A stretch of DNA of 64,000 nucleotides, taken from assembly GCA_044224515.1 (NCBI GenBank), contig JBGAKH010000002.1, positions 124,001 through 188,000 of the forward strand. The letters run 5' to 3'. A program made the position numbers and the translations under genes. Source of the DNA: JBBATK01 sp044224515 (GTDB taxonomy: Bacteria > Bacteroidota > Ignavibacteria > Kapaibacteriales > NICIL-2). Shown in pieces: positions 51,409-61,000 of the stretch (positions within the stretch are counted from its first letter, which is position 1; the number at the start of each line of letters is the position of its first letter). The notes under the pieces were generated by a model that was not told the DNA's origin, made no database searches, and worked only from the letters and a program-made list of their open reading frames with translations.

Positions 51409-51600
51409 ATGCAAACAGGTGTTGTCAAGTTCTTCAACGAATCCAAAGGCTATGGCTTTATTGTTGCCGACGGCGGTGGCGAAGAGATCTTCGTTCATCA
51501 GACAGGTCTGCAAGACCGTATTCGTGAGAACGACAAAGTAACGTTCGAAACTCAACCCGGTAAGAAGGGTACAAACGCTGTCAACGTTCGCATCCAGTAA
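51409..51600 (+). CDS. Cold-shock domain protein (CspA family)
   Basis: 63 residues, one OB-fold cold-shock domain. RNP1-like KGYGFIV and RNP2-like EEIFVHQ are both present: MQTGVVKFFNESKGYGFIV, then FVHQTGLQDRIREND. It binds single-stranded RNA/DNA. The open frame extends 82 codons upstream, but those residues are not family-like and cross the leader hairpin, so the ATG at 51409 is chosen. It has its own terminator. Confidence 0.95.
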   Translation: MQTGVVKFFNESKGYGFIVADGGGEEIFVHQTGLQDRIRENDKVTFETQPGKKGTNAVNVRIQ

Positions 51601-51624
51601 AAAGGTTTGTGATCGCAGTAGTAC

Positions 51625-51657
51625 AAAAGGCGATGGAGTTCTGCTCCATCGCCTTTT
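51625..51657 (+). terminator. Intrinsic terminator of the cold-shock gene
   Basis: A 14-bp perfect stem AAAAGGCGATGGAG/CTCCATCGCCTTTT with a TTCTG loop, followed by GTGTTG. Stem strength and position support termination. Confidence 0.88.
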
Positions 51658-51753
51658 GTGTTGTATGGGTCATTTGATAGACACCCGGCTCAACTTCAAG
51701 ACAGCCGAAAATTGTCTAAATTGCACGTCGTTCATCCATTCAGATTCGTATCT

Positions 51754-52050
51754 ATGGCAGCAGCAGAAACCTCCCGTGAAACCGTTCAGCGTATTGCGGA
51801 ACTTGCGAAGTTGTCGTTCAGCGAAGCAGAGATCGACGCCTTTACCGCTCAGTTTAATGACATTCTGCGATACATCGGAGAAATCGAGAAACTGGACCTG
51901 GAGGGGGTTGAGCCACTGATTCATTTGAATTCGACGGCCAATGTTTTCCGCGAGGACATTCCCCACGAATGTCTGACGCGTGAAGAGGCGCTGATGAACG
52001 CACCAAAGCGAAACGAAGCTTTCTTCAAAGTACCGAAAGTGCTGGGCTAA
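51754..52050 (+). CDS. gatC: Aspartyl/glutamyl-tRNA amidotransferase subunit C
   Basis: 98 residues from the ATG at 51754. The family pattern is complete: VQRIAELAKLSFSEAEIDAF, NDILRYIGEIEKLDLEGVEP and the ending NAPKRNEAFFKVPKVL. GatC is the small structural subunit that holds GatA and GatB together while Glu- or Asp-tRNA is converted to Gln- or Asn-tRNA. gatA and gatB are not adjacent. The open frame further upstream runs into the cold-shock terminator and is not coding. Confidence 0.95.
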   Translation: MAAAETSRETVQRIAELAKLSFSEAEIDAFTAQFNDILRYIGEIEKLDLEGVEPLIHLNSTANVFREDIPHECLTREEALMNAPKRNEAFFKVPKVLG

Positions 52051-52260
52051 TAATTGCCATCCTGCATAAACAATGGTGGGGCGGGCCCATCGTCACTACA
52101 AGGACTATCGGATCGATGATACAGGCAATAGTGATTGAGCTTGCGAGTTAGCACTGATCATCGTTCGAGGCTGCCACATCACATGCATTTGTATCACCAT
52201 TCGATGTCAGCGTATTTGAGCATTTGTACTTTTGATTTACAGCACAAACCTCGTAGACCC

Positions 52261-53670
52261 ATGATGAAGTTCATGCTCAGCGCGTTATGCGCCTGTACAT
52301 TGCTTTTTAGCATCGAAGCGTGTAAGTCCACCGCACCACGATCGGCTGACGAAGAGATGGCAGCCACAAACCTCGAAAAGTCCGGTCCTAAGAAAACCTT
52401 GTACCTCACGGGAACCAAAGCCGCTCAAGAGCTGGCAAAAGGTGAGAACATGCGTTACGATCTCTGGAAGATTGAATCCTCCGATTACCCCAAACAAATC
52501 AGGGCTTTTGCTCGAGTGTTCGATTCAAGCGGAAATTTCATAACACACCTGGCTCCCCCCGCGCATCCCACGCAAGAATACTGGCGACCACTTACAGAGA
52601 AATTGGGACGTCGCGTGGTGCCGGTCGAGAACTTCACTGTACGGGAATTCAGCGACGCCGATTCTATACCCTACGCTATTAGTCTGTTACTCGACTACAG
52701 CGGAAGCATGAAGTCTGTGATGGACGCGATCTATGAGGGTACCGACATGTTCGTGAATCTGAAGCAAGATCGCGATCGCATTTCCATAGCAAGCTTCAAT
52801 AAAGATTATGAGCTGAAAGTTCCCTTTAGTTCGGACAAGAAACGAATCACGAGTGACTTTCACGCCGTTCGTCAGCAAAGCTTCGGTATGTACTCCGCTT
52901 TCTACGACGGTTTGATGAAGAGTATGTCCGCCTTCGATTCTCTGCCACCCGAGATGCCGCGCATTCTTGTAGCCTTCGGTGACGGTGACGACAACTATTC
53001 AACTGCCAAGCCGCGCGACATTTTCCAAGCCGCGCAAGCGAAGAACGTTCACATCTTTACGGTTGGCTTTGGCTATGCACATGATGACATTCTCAGCTAC
53101 ATCGCAGAGAATACCGGCGGTAAATCCTATCAAGTGTACTCCAAGCAAGAACTGATTAATGTCTTCTTGGAGATCTACCGTTCACTGCGGAACTACTACT
53201 TGATCAGCTACAAGCCACCGGAGTTTGCCGGCATGCACTACGTGGCAATGCGTCTGAACTTACCCTCCGGTGATACGATGTCTGCCTATGGAAAGTATGA
53301 CGAGAGCGACATCAAGTTCCCCTTCGAAAACGAAATGTTCTCAAAGCGTATTCCCTTCGATTACAATCAAGCAACGCTGAAAGCGGAATCCCAAGTCATT
53401 ATTGAAGGATTGGTCGATCAGCTCGAGCGTAATGAGAAAGTCTGGCTGGAAGTTCAGGGTCACACTGACAATATCGGCGGTGAGGAATTCAATCAACGCT
53501 TATCCGACGCTCGTGCCAAGGCTGTTGTCGATGCTCTGGTTACCCATGGCATCGAGTCCAAACGACTGCGACCGCGCGGAATGGGAATGCTCCATCCGCT
53601 GGTGTCGAACGATAACGACTCACTGCGAGCCTTGAATCGTCGCACGGAATTTCGCATCTTGAGAAAATAG
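52261..53670 (+). CDS. VWA-domain and OmpA-domain lipoprotein
   Basis: 469 residues from the ATG at 52261, where the signal peptide starts (MLSALCACTLLFSIEAC, lipobox IEAC); the open frame upstream is not protein-like. A von Willebrand A domain (about 140-320) has the MIDAS motif LLDYSGSMKSVM, a Thr/Asp set and FGDGDDNYST. The C-terminal OmpA-like domain (about 370-469) has the peptidoglycan-binding pattern VQGHTDNIGGEEFNQRLSDA, LNRRTEFRILRK. The protein is thus anchored to a membrane by lipid and to the cell wall by OmpA, with a VWA module for metal-dependent protein contact. Function unknown. Confidence 0.87.
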   Translation: MMKFMLSALCACTLLFSIEACKSTAPRSADEEMAATNLEKSGPKKTLYLTGTKAAQELAKGENMRYDLWKIESSDYPKQIRAFARVFDSSGNFITHLAPPAHPTQEYWRPLTEKLGRRVVPVENFTVREFSDADSIPYAISLLLDYSGSMKSVMDAIYEGTDMFVNLKQDRDRISIASFNKDYELKVPFSSDKKRITSDFHAVRQQSFGMYSAFYDGLMKSMSAFDSLPPEMPRILVAFGDGDDNYSTAKPRDIFQAAQAKNVHIFTVGFGYAHDDILSYIAENTGGKSYQVYSKQELINVFLEIYRSLRNYYLISYKPPEFAGMHYVAMRLNLPSGDTMSAYGKYDESDIKFPFENEMFSKRIPFDYNQATLKAESQVIIEGLVDQLERNEKVWLEVQGHTDNIGGEEFNQRLSDARAKAVVDALVTHGIESKRLRPRGMGMLHPLVSNDNDSLRALNRRTEFRILRK

Positions 53671-53728
53671 TGTCGGGAGTGTCTTTACCGTACTCTCCAC
53701 ACTGAGCACTCAATACCACACTGTTTCT

Positions 53729-53772
53729 GAGCAATGTGGGAGCAATGTGGGAGCAGCGTGGGAGTAGCATTG
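53729..53772. repeat. Short tandem repeat, four 11-bp units
   Basis: GAGCAATGTGG occurs twice exactly, then GAGCAGCGTGG and GAGTAGCATTG, in unbroken register between the VWA-OmpA gene and the next lipoprotein gene. ACTCAATAC (53708-53716) and GCATTGAGT nearby can pair partly, flanking it. Confidence 0.8.
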
Positions 53773-53828
53773 AGTTCAAAGAGATTGCATAAGCTCAGCG
53801 CCTCTACTAACTTTTTTGTATCTGTTGG

Positions 53829-53848
53829 GTCCTGTCGAAAAACAGGAC
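53829..53848 (+). promoter_or_regulatory. Hairpin just before a start codon
   Basis: GTCCTGT-CGAAAA-ACAGGAC is a perfect 7-bp stem with a 6-base loop ending 8 bases before the ATG at 53857, where a ribosome would bind. It may modulate translation of the lipoprotein gene. No T-run follows, so it is not a terminator. Confidence 0.45.
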
Positions 53849-53856
53849 GTATACGC

Positions 53857-54288
53857 ATGATGAACTCACGCTTCGCATTCGGTACAGCGCTACTGTTAAG
53901 CTTTATTCTTGCATCCTGTGGAAGCAGCACCGATCTCAGCTATATCTATGACGTGTCGGCTATGGTTGTTCCGGACACCATCTACTCCAATGCCAACCGA
54001 AAGCTTGAACTCGGCGTGAGCATTCTGGCATCTGAACGTGGCTGCTGGCAAACCGACCTCGTGGGCTATTCAAAGGACTCCAACCTTATTTCCGGCGGAT
54101 ACTACTACTCGATTCAGGCCAGCATGAAAAAGCCATCGAATGCAACGAACTGTCAGAATGGCTACGACACCTTGCGAGGTAGGCTTACGATCACCTTTGA
54201 TTCGGTGGGCACCTATCGACTGGATTTTCCTCAGGTCGATTCTCGCGGCAACCTCATTACGAAGCACTACAACTATACCATTCGCTAA
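53857..54288 (+). CDS. Small putative lipoprotein
   Basis: 143 residues from the ATG at 53857. The signal peptide MMNSRFAFGTALLLSFILAS ends in a lipobox (LASC). The mature part is beta-rich (VVPDTIYSNANRKLELGVSI, GRLTITFDSVGTYRLDF) with two cysteines (GCWQTD, TNCQNG). No family recognised. It follows the VWA-OmpA gene on the same strand and precedes an MmcQ/YjbR gene by 24 bases, possibly one transcript. Confidence 0.72.
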   Translation: MMNSRFAFGTALLLSFILASCGSSTDLSYIYDVSAMVVPDTIYSNANRKLELGVSILASERGCWQTDLVGYSKDSNLISGGYYYSIQASMKKPSNATNCQNGYDTLRGRLTITFDSVGTYRLDFPQVDSRGNLITKHYNYTIR

Positions 54289-54312
54289 GTATCTGAGTCT
54301 CCTGAGGCGTTT

Positions 54313-54669
54313 ATGGAACACGACAGCTTACGACTAGAATGTCTGAGTCTCCCCGCCGTGCGAGAGGATATGCCATTTGGTCCGGATACCTTGGTGTTCA
54401 AGGTAGGCGGCAAGATGTTCGCTCTGCTTTCACTGGATGCATGGCCTCCTTCAATAAATCTGAAATGCGATCCTGATCGATCTCTTGAGTTGCGAGAGCG
54501 CTATAGCGCAATTGCTCCGGGCTATCACATGAACAAAAAGCACTGGAACACCCTCACATTCGATGGCAGTTTATCTGCTCCCTTAACCAAGGAACTCATC
54601 GCGCATTCCTACTCCTTAGTGCGTAGCTCGCTTCCCAAAGCAGTTCAAGCCACGCTCGATTCCGACTGA
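54313..54669 (+). CDS. MmcQ/YjbR family protein
   Basis: 118 residues with the family signature: SLPAVREDMPFGPDTLVFKV, GGKMFALLSLD, INLKCDPDRSLELRERYSAI, and PGYHMNKKHWNTLTFDG. The fold is a double-stranded-DNA-binding-like domain, but the function is not established. 24 bases behind the small lipoprotein gene. Confidence 0.93.
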   Translation: MEHDSLRLECLSLPAVREDMPFGPDTLVFKVGGKMFALLSLDAWPPSINLKCDPDRSLELRERYSAIAPGYHMNKKHWNTLTFDGSLSAPLTKELIAHSYSLVRSSLPKAVQATLDSD

Positions 54670-54743
54670 TTCAAAATCTAGTTATAACTCTCCGGCTACA
54701 TCGAAGGGAATTCTGATACAGAACCGCGGTGTATCCGCAAACG

Positions 54744-54769
54744 AAAAAAGCCGGCTTAGCCGGCTTTTT
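54744..54769. terminator. Intrinsic terminator of tRNA-His (bidirectional)
   Basis: AAAAAAGCCGGC-TTA-GCCGGCTTTTTT, a perfect stem with T6 runs on both strands. On the minus strand it directly follows tRNA-His; on the plus strand it could end the mmcQ transcript. Confidence 0.93.
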
Positions 54770-54774
54770 AGAGG

Positions 54775-54848
54775 GGCGAACGACGGGGCTTGAACCCGCG
54801 ACAACCGGAACCACAATCCGGGGCTCTACCAACTGAGCTACGTCCGCC
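54775..54848 (-). tRNA. tRNA-His (anticodon GTG)
   Basis: On the minus strand the acceptor GCGGACG pairs with CGTTCGC (one G-T wobble), preceded by the extra G-1 and followed by discriminator C, the identity pair of tRNA-His. The D arm is AGCTCAGTTGGTAGAGC, the anticodon stem CCGGA/TCCGG holds TTGTGGT with anticodon GTG, and the T arm GCGGG-TTCAAGC-CCCGT is standard. CCA is not encoded. An intrinsic terminator follows immediately. Confidence 0.95.
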
Positions 54849-54996
54849 ATCTGCGACGTGAGGGTCGCTAGGACTACAAAATTAGGGCTGAGCGGGTTTG
54901 TAACCAAACGAAATTGCGCCCGGGTCATGTCGTACAGCCTCTCGGCACCCACTTGAGCGAAACGGGTTTAACCACGCATCACTTTCAGAAACCAAT

Positions 54997-55031
54997 AAAA
55001 AACGCCGTTCGGCTAAGCCCGAACGGCGTTT
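54997..55031 (-). terminator. Intrinsic terminator of the giant surface-protein gene
   Basis: Stem AACGCCGTTCGG/CCGAACGGCGTT (12 bp) with a 6-base loop and a T6 run on the minus strand, 54 bases after the stop codon at 55085. Confidence 0.93.
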
Positions 55032-55084
55032 GAAGTGCGACCGGTTGGAGAGTCCCGGCCGTGTGTTCTGTGCGCAGAGCTGGG

Positions 55085-58000
55085 TTAGCGCACAATAACG
55101 AGTTTACGTGTCAGGGTCGTGCCCTTCGTACTGAGTTGTACGAAATAGGTGCCCGGAACAAGATCGGCGAATGAGCAATCGACATGATTCATACCTGCGC
55201 GGAAGCGCTTGTCTGTGCACACGGTTGAAACACGTTCACCGAGTGTATTGTGGATGCTCACGCTAACCGGAGCTTCCGATGCCAGATTGAAGCTGACACG
55301 ACCTTCCATTTGTGCCGGATTAGGACTGAGCTGAAGTGTTTCGTTAAGGAACTCATCAGCATCGTCGACCGAAGTTGCACCTTGAATTGAGAAGATAGCC
55401 GAACGACTATACTCAAGTTCCGGTTCACTCGGGTAGATGGCACGTAGAACGGCGCTCTTGCTATTCACTCCCGGAACAGACCAAGTGCTGCTGGTCTTCA
55501 GTGCGCTCAATGAAGTAGCGGTGGTAGACCAAGTAGATCCACCGTCGAGCGACAACTGAAGATCAAAGTTTTGAACTTTGTTCACAGTGCGCCAACGAAG
55601 GTTTACGTTTTGTCCCTTGGTAAACACATCGTTGCTTGCAGGATTCAGCAAAGTCAACGATCCTGCCAAGACTTTGAATGGAGCGGTGCGACTAATTTCT
55701 TCACCACTCTCTTCATCGATCAAGCGAACAACTGCACTCTTGGTATTCACCATCGGGACCTTCCAACTTGTTGAACCGTCCGTTGCGTTACGAACCGTTG
55801 TAATGCTCGTCCAGCCATCTGCACCGTTTGAAGAGAATTCGAAGTGTACGTTTGCCAGACCTTGGCTTTGCCAACGAATGATATCGCTACTTCCACCTGC
55901 GTAGATTGGATCTGCTGCTGCGGGACGTGTAATCGTTGAATTGATGTTAACGAGCGCGAATTTCTTGGAGCGCGTCAATTCGGTTTTTGTTTCCGCATCA
56001 ACCAAGCGTACAAAGCAGTCTGCTGCTGCAGTTGTTGGTGTGACAAATGACGACTTCAACGTCTTCACGTTCACGGCACTTTGTGTTGTACGAACCCATG
56101 TACTGCCGTTGTCCGTCGAGTATTCTACATAGACGTCAGCGTCGCCGTTGGTTGTCCAGTTAACTGTAGTAGTACGACCTGTTGCCACTTTCTGAGACAA
56201 GGTCGGAGTGCTAATGCTAGCCGTGTACATGATCAAACCGTTGATGGTCGTGAAGGTTCCGTACTGGGTAAGTCCTTCACTTTGAGCACCGAGTACCGTG
56301 GTGCCCTTGTACCATGTAAAGCCAACGCTTGAAGCCGTATTCAACAATTGGAAGCGAAGTGTACCGACATAGGTCGCTGCACTCGGCACTGCCAATCCAC
56401 CCTTACGTGAGAAAGCATCATAATCGACTTCGATTGTGCGAACATCAGCCAAAGCACGATCTGCGTTGTCCTTCGGAGCACTGTACATCACATTGTAACC
56501 CTTCGCTACATTGTTTGAGTACTGTACCTTTTCATTGCCTACTAATCCGACATACTTCAACTTCTTTGGATTGAACTGGAACGCAAACGTTGCGTTACCG
56601 AGGTTGAAGGCAGTGCCGGTATTGCTGATGTATACCGGAAGGTCGACGAAGTTCTGATTGCGTTCCGGCTTTACTGACACGGTGTAGCTATACTTAGAGC
56701 CTAAGGTCTTGCTAACATGCTTCACCGGTAGGGCTGTATTGTGATCAACCGCGTCTTGACCGGCAGCATTCAGCGTCTGTGAAAGGAGCGGATCAAGTTC
56801 GCTCACAACGTTGAGCGGATTGCTCTTTGATGCTACCGGCATTTGTTCTTGAGAGCCACCGCCTGAAACAATACCCGGGAAGGATACTGCAGCGATGGAG
56901 GAGATCTTACCAAAGTTGCGGTCAACGATATCACGGTCAATCGCGCTAACGATCTGATCACCTGTTACGTCGGAGCGAACCATAGCAGTTCCGGCATCCA
57001 AACGCACGCGTACACGGTCGGCAGCGTTGATTTGACCATCCTTTTCACAGTCACCTGCAACCATGGAAGCAATGTAGTTTGCTCCCACGCCGGTGATACC
57101 ATCGCGGCCTTCGTTGAACACCAAACCGGTGTTCGAGAAGTACTGTGAGCTTGTTGTGCTCTTGCGACTTCCGTATGCAGAATAGCTTGCGTCATCGTCG
57201 GTACCGTTCCATGTTGAGAAGTCCCAACCGGATTCAATCGTCGTCGTGCTCACATCATCGCCTGAATAGTAGAAGCTGATTGGTGTGCGCGACATAATCG
57301 GCAAGTGATTCAATTGTTCAACCACTACCCAGTAGTTACCATCGGGTAAGTCAGTAAAGACAAAAGGAACTGTTGCAAACTTGGGTCCGTCGCCGGTATT
57401 TGTTCCCATGTTTGTGATAGCGCTTGCTGTAAAGGCATTGGGATCATACTGGAATTCGGATTCAGCTGTGTTGACTAATGCTCCCGGACTTCCGGAGTTG
57501 TCATTATAGAGCTTGATACGCAAGCCACCACCGGTATAGCTTGTTCCGATGTTGTGCCATACGGATCCGGATCCGTCAAGTCCTTCGTGCAAGGCTTCTA
57601 GAAGAATGCGCAGCGTAAGGTTGCTGGGAGGAGTAATGGTAAACAGCGGTCCTTCAGAGCTGATCGACGTACTTGTACCGTTGATCGTATAGGTATTCCA
57701 AGCGCGCAAGCGAGCGTTGGTTAATGTAGCCGAAATTGTACCTTGATCGGTATAGGTTCCGTCGTCGTTCAAATCCGGATCTAGCAAAGTCATGTCGAGT
57801 TGGCAGCCAAATCTGCAGTTACCGGCTGATGATCCTGTGAAGTTCAAACCTGCGGGCAATGTCAATGAGTTTGTCTGACCGGCATGCCAATACGTGCTCC
57901 CTACAAATTGATAGGGTTGTACTACAACTCCACCGCCGCCACGAGTTGAATACTCAACGGATGGACTTGCTCCACCGTTTGCACCGCCTGTGAAGCCGGA

Positions 58001-61000
58001 TCCGCTGCCATTAAAGTCAAAGCCAACCCAACGTACATGAACATCCGTGGTTGAGTTACGAATGCGCTGATTGAAGGTGGGTTCAACGACTTTCAAATAG
58101 GGTTGTGTGGCCGTGTAACATATCGGTGTTCCCAAGATGATGGCGCGAACGTTACCAACTTCAGAGACGACCGCACTTTGGTATCCGGTTGAGTTCATCG
58201 CTCCACCATTCAGGTCGAAAGCAACCTGAAGATTGGTAGAAGAACCACCGGTTAAGGTTGAACCCCGAACGCAAAGAGCACCTTGAATGTGTGAGGTCAA
58301 TCCTGTCGGTTCCGGACCTGTTGTTGTAGCAGCACCCGGAGCACCATTCCAGAATCTGATATCACGAATGGAACCAACGAAGCTGCGAGCTGCAGAATCG
58401 CCGTTTGTGGGCTCATAGCCCAAGAAAGTCGGATAGGTATTTAGTGAGCTGACACTCAAGCTATCACCAAGTTGTGAGCTGATGCTGTCTGCACGCTGAG
58501 GATTACCGTCGACGTAGAAACGCACTTCGGATGCTCCGACACCATTGCCAAGATCAATCCAAGCAGCAACATGTGTCCATGCACTGTCGAGTGCAACACT
58601 TACCGGACGTGTAATCAACGATCCACCTGATGCGTCGCTAACTGCACGACGTACTGTACCGGCGCGATCGGTAACACGGAGCTCAAGTTGTCCGGTAGGA
58701 AGCAAGCTCAATGAGAAGTGAGGCTTCTTCGATACGGTATCAAATTTTGAGATGATGGGGAATGAACCTTCACCTACTGTGGGGAAACGGTAGGGACGAA
58801 TCCATGCTTCAACCATCGAAATCTGGCCAACCATGTTCATGGCTGTACCATTCGGGATCATCAATTTGGTAGCAAGGGGACGTTCCATAGCGAAGTATGG
58901 GGCAACGACGAAGGAGTTCGACGAGAACAGAATTTCATTCTGGCTAGCGGAGTGTCCTTTGATACGCAACACGCATGACTTCGCATAGTCTGTCGAGACA
59001 TCACGTAAGTTCTGTGCGGCACCACCATTGGTTACGGTACCTTCGTTGTTGTACGGAGTCCATGTAGCTTGACCTGCTTCAACATCGACCGAAGCAGATG
59101 CTCCGGGACCAAGGTCATAAGCGGCAGTAATACCACCCGATGTACGAGCATAGGTCCAGGAAGTACCTCCATCTGTGCTGAATTCAATGTCAACATCAGC
59201 GCCTGATGCGGTGATATCGCCCACACCGTAGCCTACCCAACGTACGGTAAAGTTCTTTGCACTAAGATTGCAAACGCCGTCGCATCCCGTCGGTGCCGTT
59301 AAGCGCAAGTGTGCACGGTCCGGACGGAAACGGATGGATGGATTGTTTACTACGGCATTTGAATAATACTGTACAGCTTGGTCGCCTAGCTGATAGGTAG
59401 CATTGCTCGCATCGTCGTTACGTACACCTTCCAGTGTCCAATAGGTCTCTAAACTGCGATTGATAAAGGTCGGGTCAGACGGCACGGAACCTACTGTTGA
59501 AGGTGTTGCCAAGCCGGCGATACGTGTGCGGATTTGTGATTGCGACAATTCTGTGCGCCAAACTTGTACACCTTTGATACCACCGTTCAAATAGCGTGAG
59601 GAATCCAACGTAATATTGGGGTTTACGCCAATCCAGATCGGCAGGTTTGTTGTCTGCATACGGATATTGGTCGCAGAGTCGTTGATGACTTCTTCTACCA
59701 TCTCACCGTTTACATACAGACGCACGCGATTGTTTGCAACAGATGCAGCAAGGTGCATCCAGTTATCACCGTGAGCGGTGCTTAGGGGAGCTGAATCGCT
59801 TGCTGCGTTGAGTGCTTCAGGCGATACAATGTTTGCAATGTATCCGCCCACACCACGACCGAGAATTTCTCGTGCACGGAAAGCCGGATACTTACCGTCT
59901 TTCAAATACAACATCCAAGCACCTTCTTCAGTTGCAACGGGTCCACCACTGGTGCAAATCACGCCAACTTCTGACCCGGTCGCTTTAATCTGGTTCAAAT
60001 TGACCCAAGCGCCAACGGTGAGTTGTGTTGAGTTTGAAAATGATCCTGATGTACGGAAATACTGTGATGAGCCGTTGAGCTGTGCGAAGAACAGACGACC
60101 CAAGACGAAGTCGGTATCACTCACGTCCAAACGCGTTGTGCGTGAACGTGTCGTCAACGAACCGGAAGCCGAAAGCTGTGTTATACGAATTCGTGCCGCT
60201 TCAGAGCGACCGGCAAATATTGTATTGCGTGTCCAAATCGTACGAACGATTTCTCGACCATTCGCTGCGGGTAATGTTCCGCTTGTTGTTGTGACCGCGA
60301 GTGTGTCAATTTCATTGAGGTAGCTGATGCTGTCTTCTGCTGCACGTCCGAATTCGGAGAATGACGAACCACCGTTGAGCGAGTAGTCGAATGCATAGGC
60401 GACACCGGCTACGCCGTATCCGCCCGCTGCTACGAGACCGCTACGTTCAAAGTAAATGGGATATCCGGTTGGGACAGATTGATAGGTTTTGTCGCGATCT
60501 ACCACTTCACTCGGACCGTTAGGATTGAGAACGGTTACGCCCACGATCGTGAAGTTGGCCGGATCGTTAAAGTTGACATTCGATTTAATGTTGTTGTCAG
60601 CAAAGTCAAACATTACCACGGTGCCAAGACCCAGACTGGAGCTCCAGGCGATTTGAGTCAACGAGGTGTCCGTTAAACCGCTACTAATAATATCAAAGCG
60701 GAGCTTTCCAACGAAAGTTCCACGTCCGTTACTATCCGGCACAAGTCCGGCAATCGAACCAAACACTTTGCGCACTTCCAATGAGTAATACCCAACCCCA
60801 TAGGATTGTGTCGCTAGTGACTGATATCCGTTGGTTCCATCGAAGGGAGAGCTAAGATGTTGAATGGGATTCGACACATCAACATCAAATGCCACGGTAT
60901 CGGTGGTGGCTGGTGCCTGCGTTGCTGAGGGTACAAGCTGTTGCGAGTTGTACTGCAACACAAGCGATGACTCACCAAGCTTCGGTGCGGAAGCGCTCAA

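Noticed and set aside
54961..55080. Possible second tRNA or small RNA downstream of the giant gene
   Set aside because: The hairpin is explained as an intrinsic terminator; no cloverleaf can be drawn.
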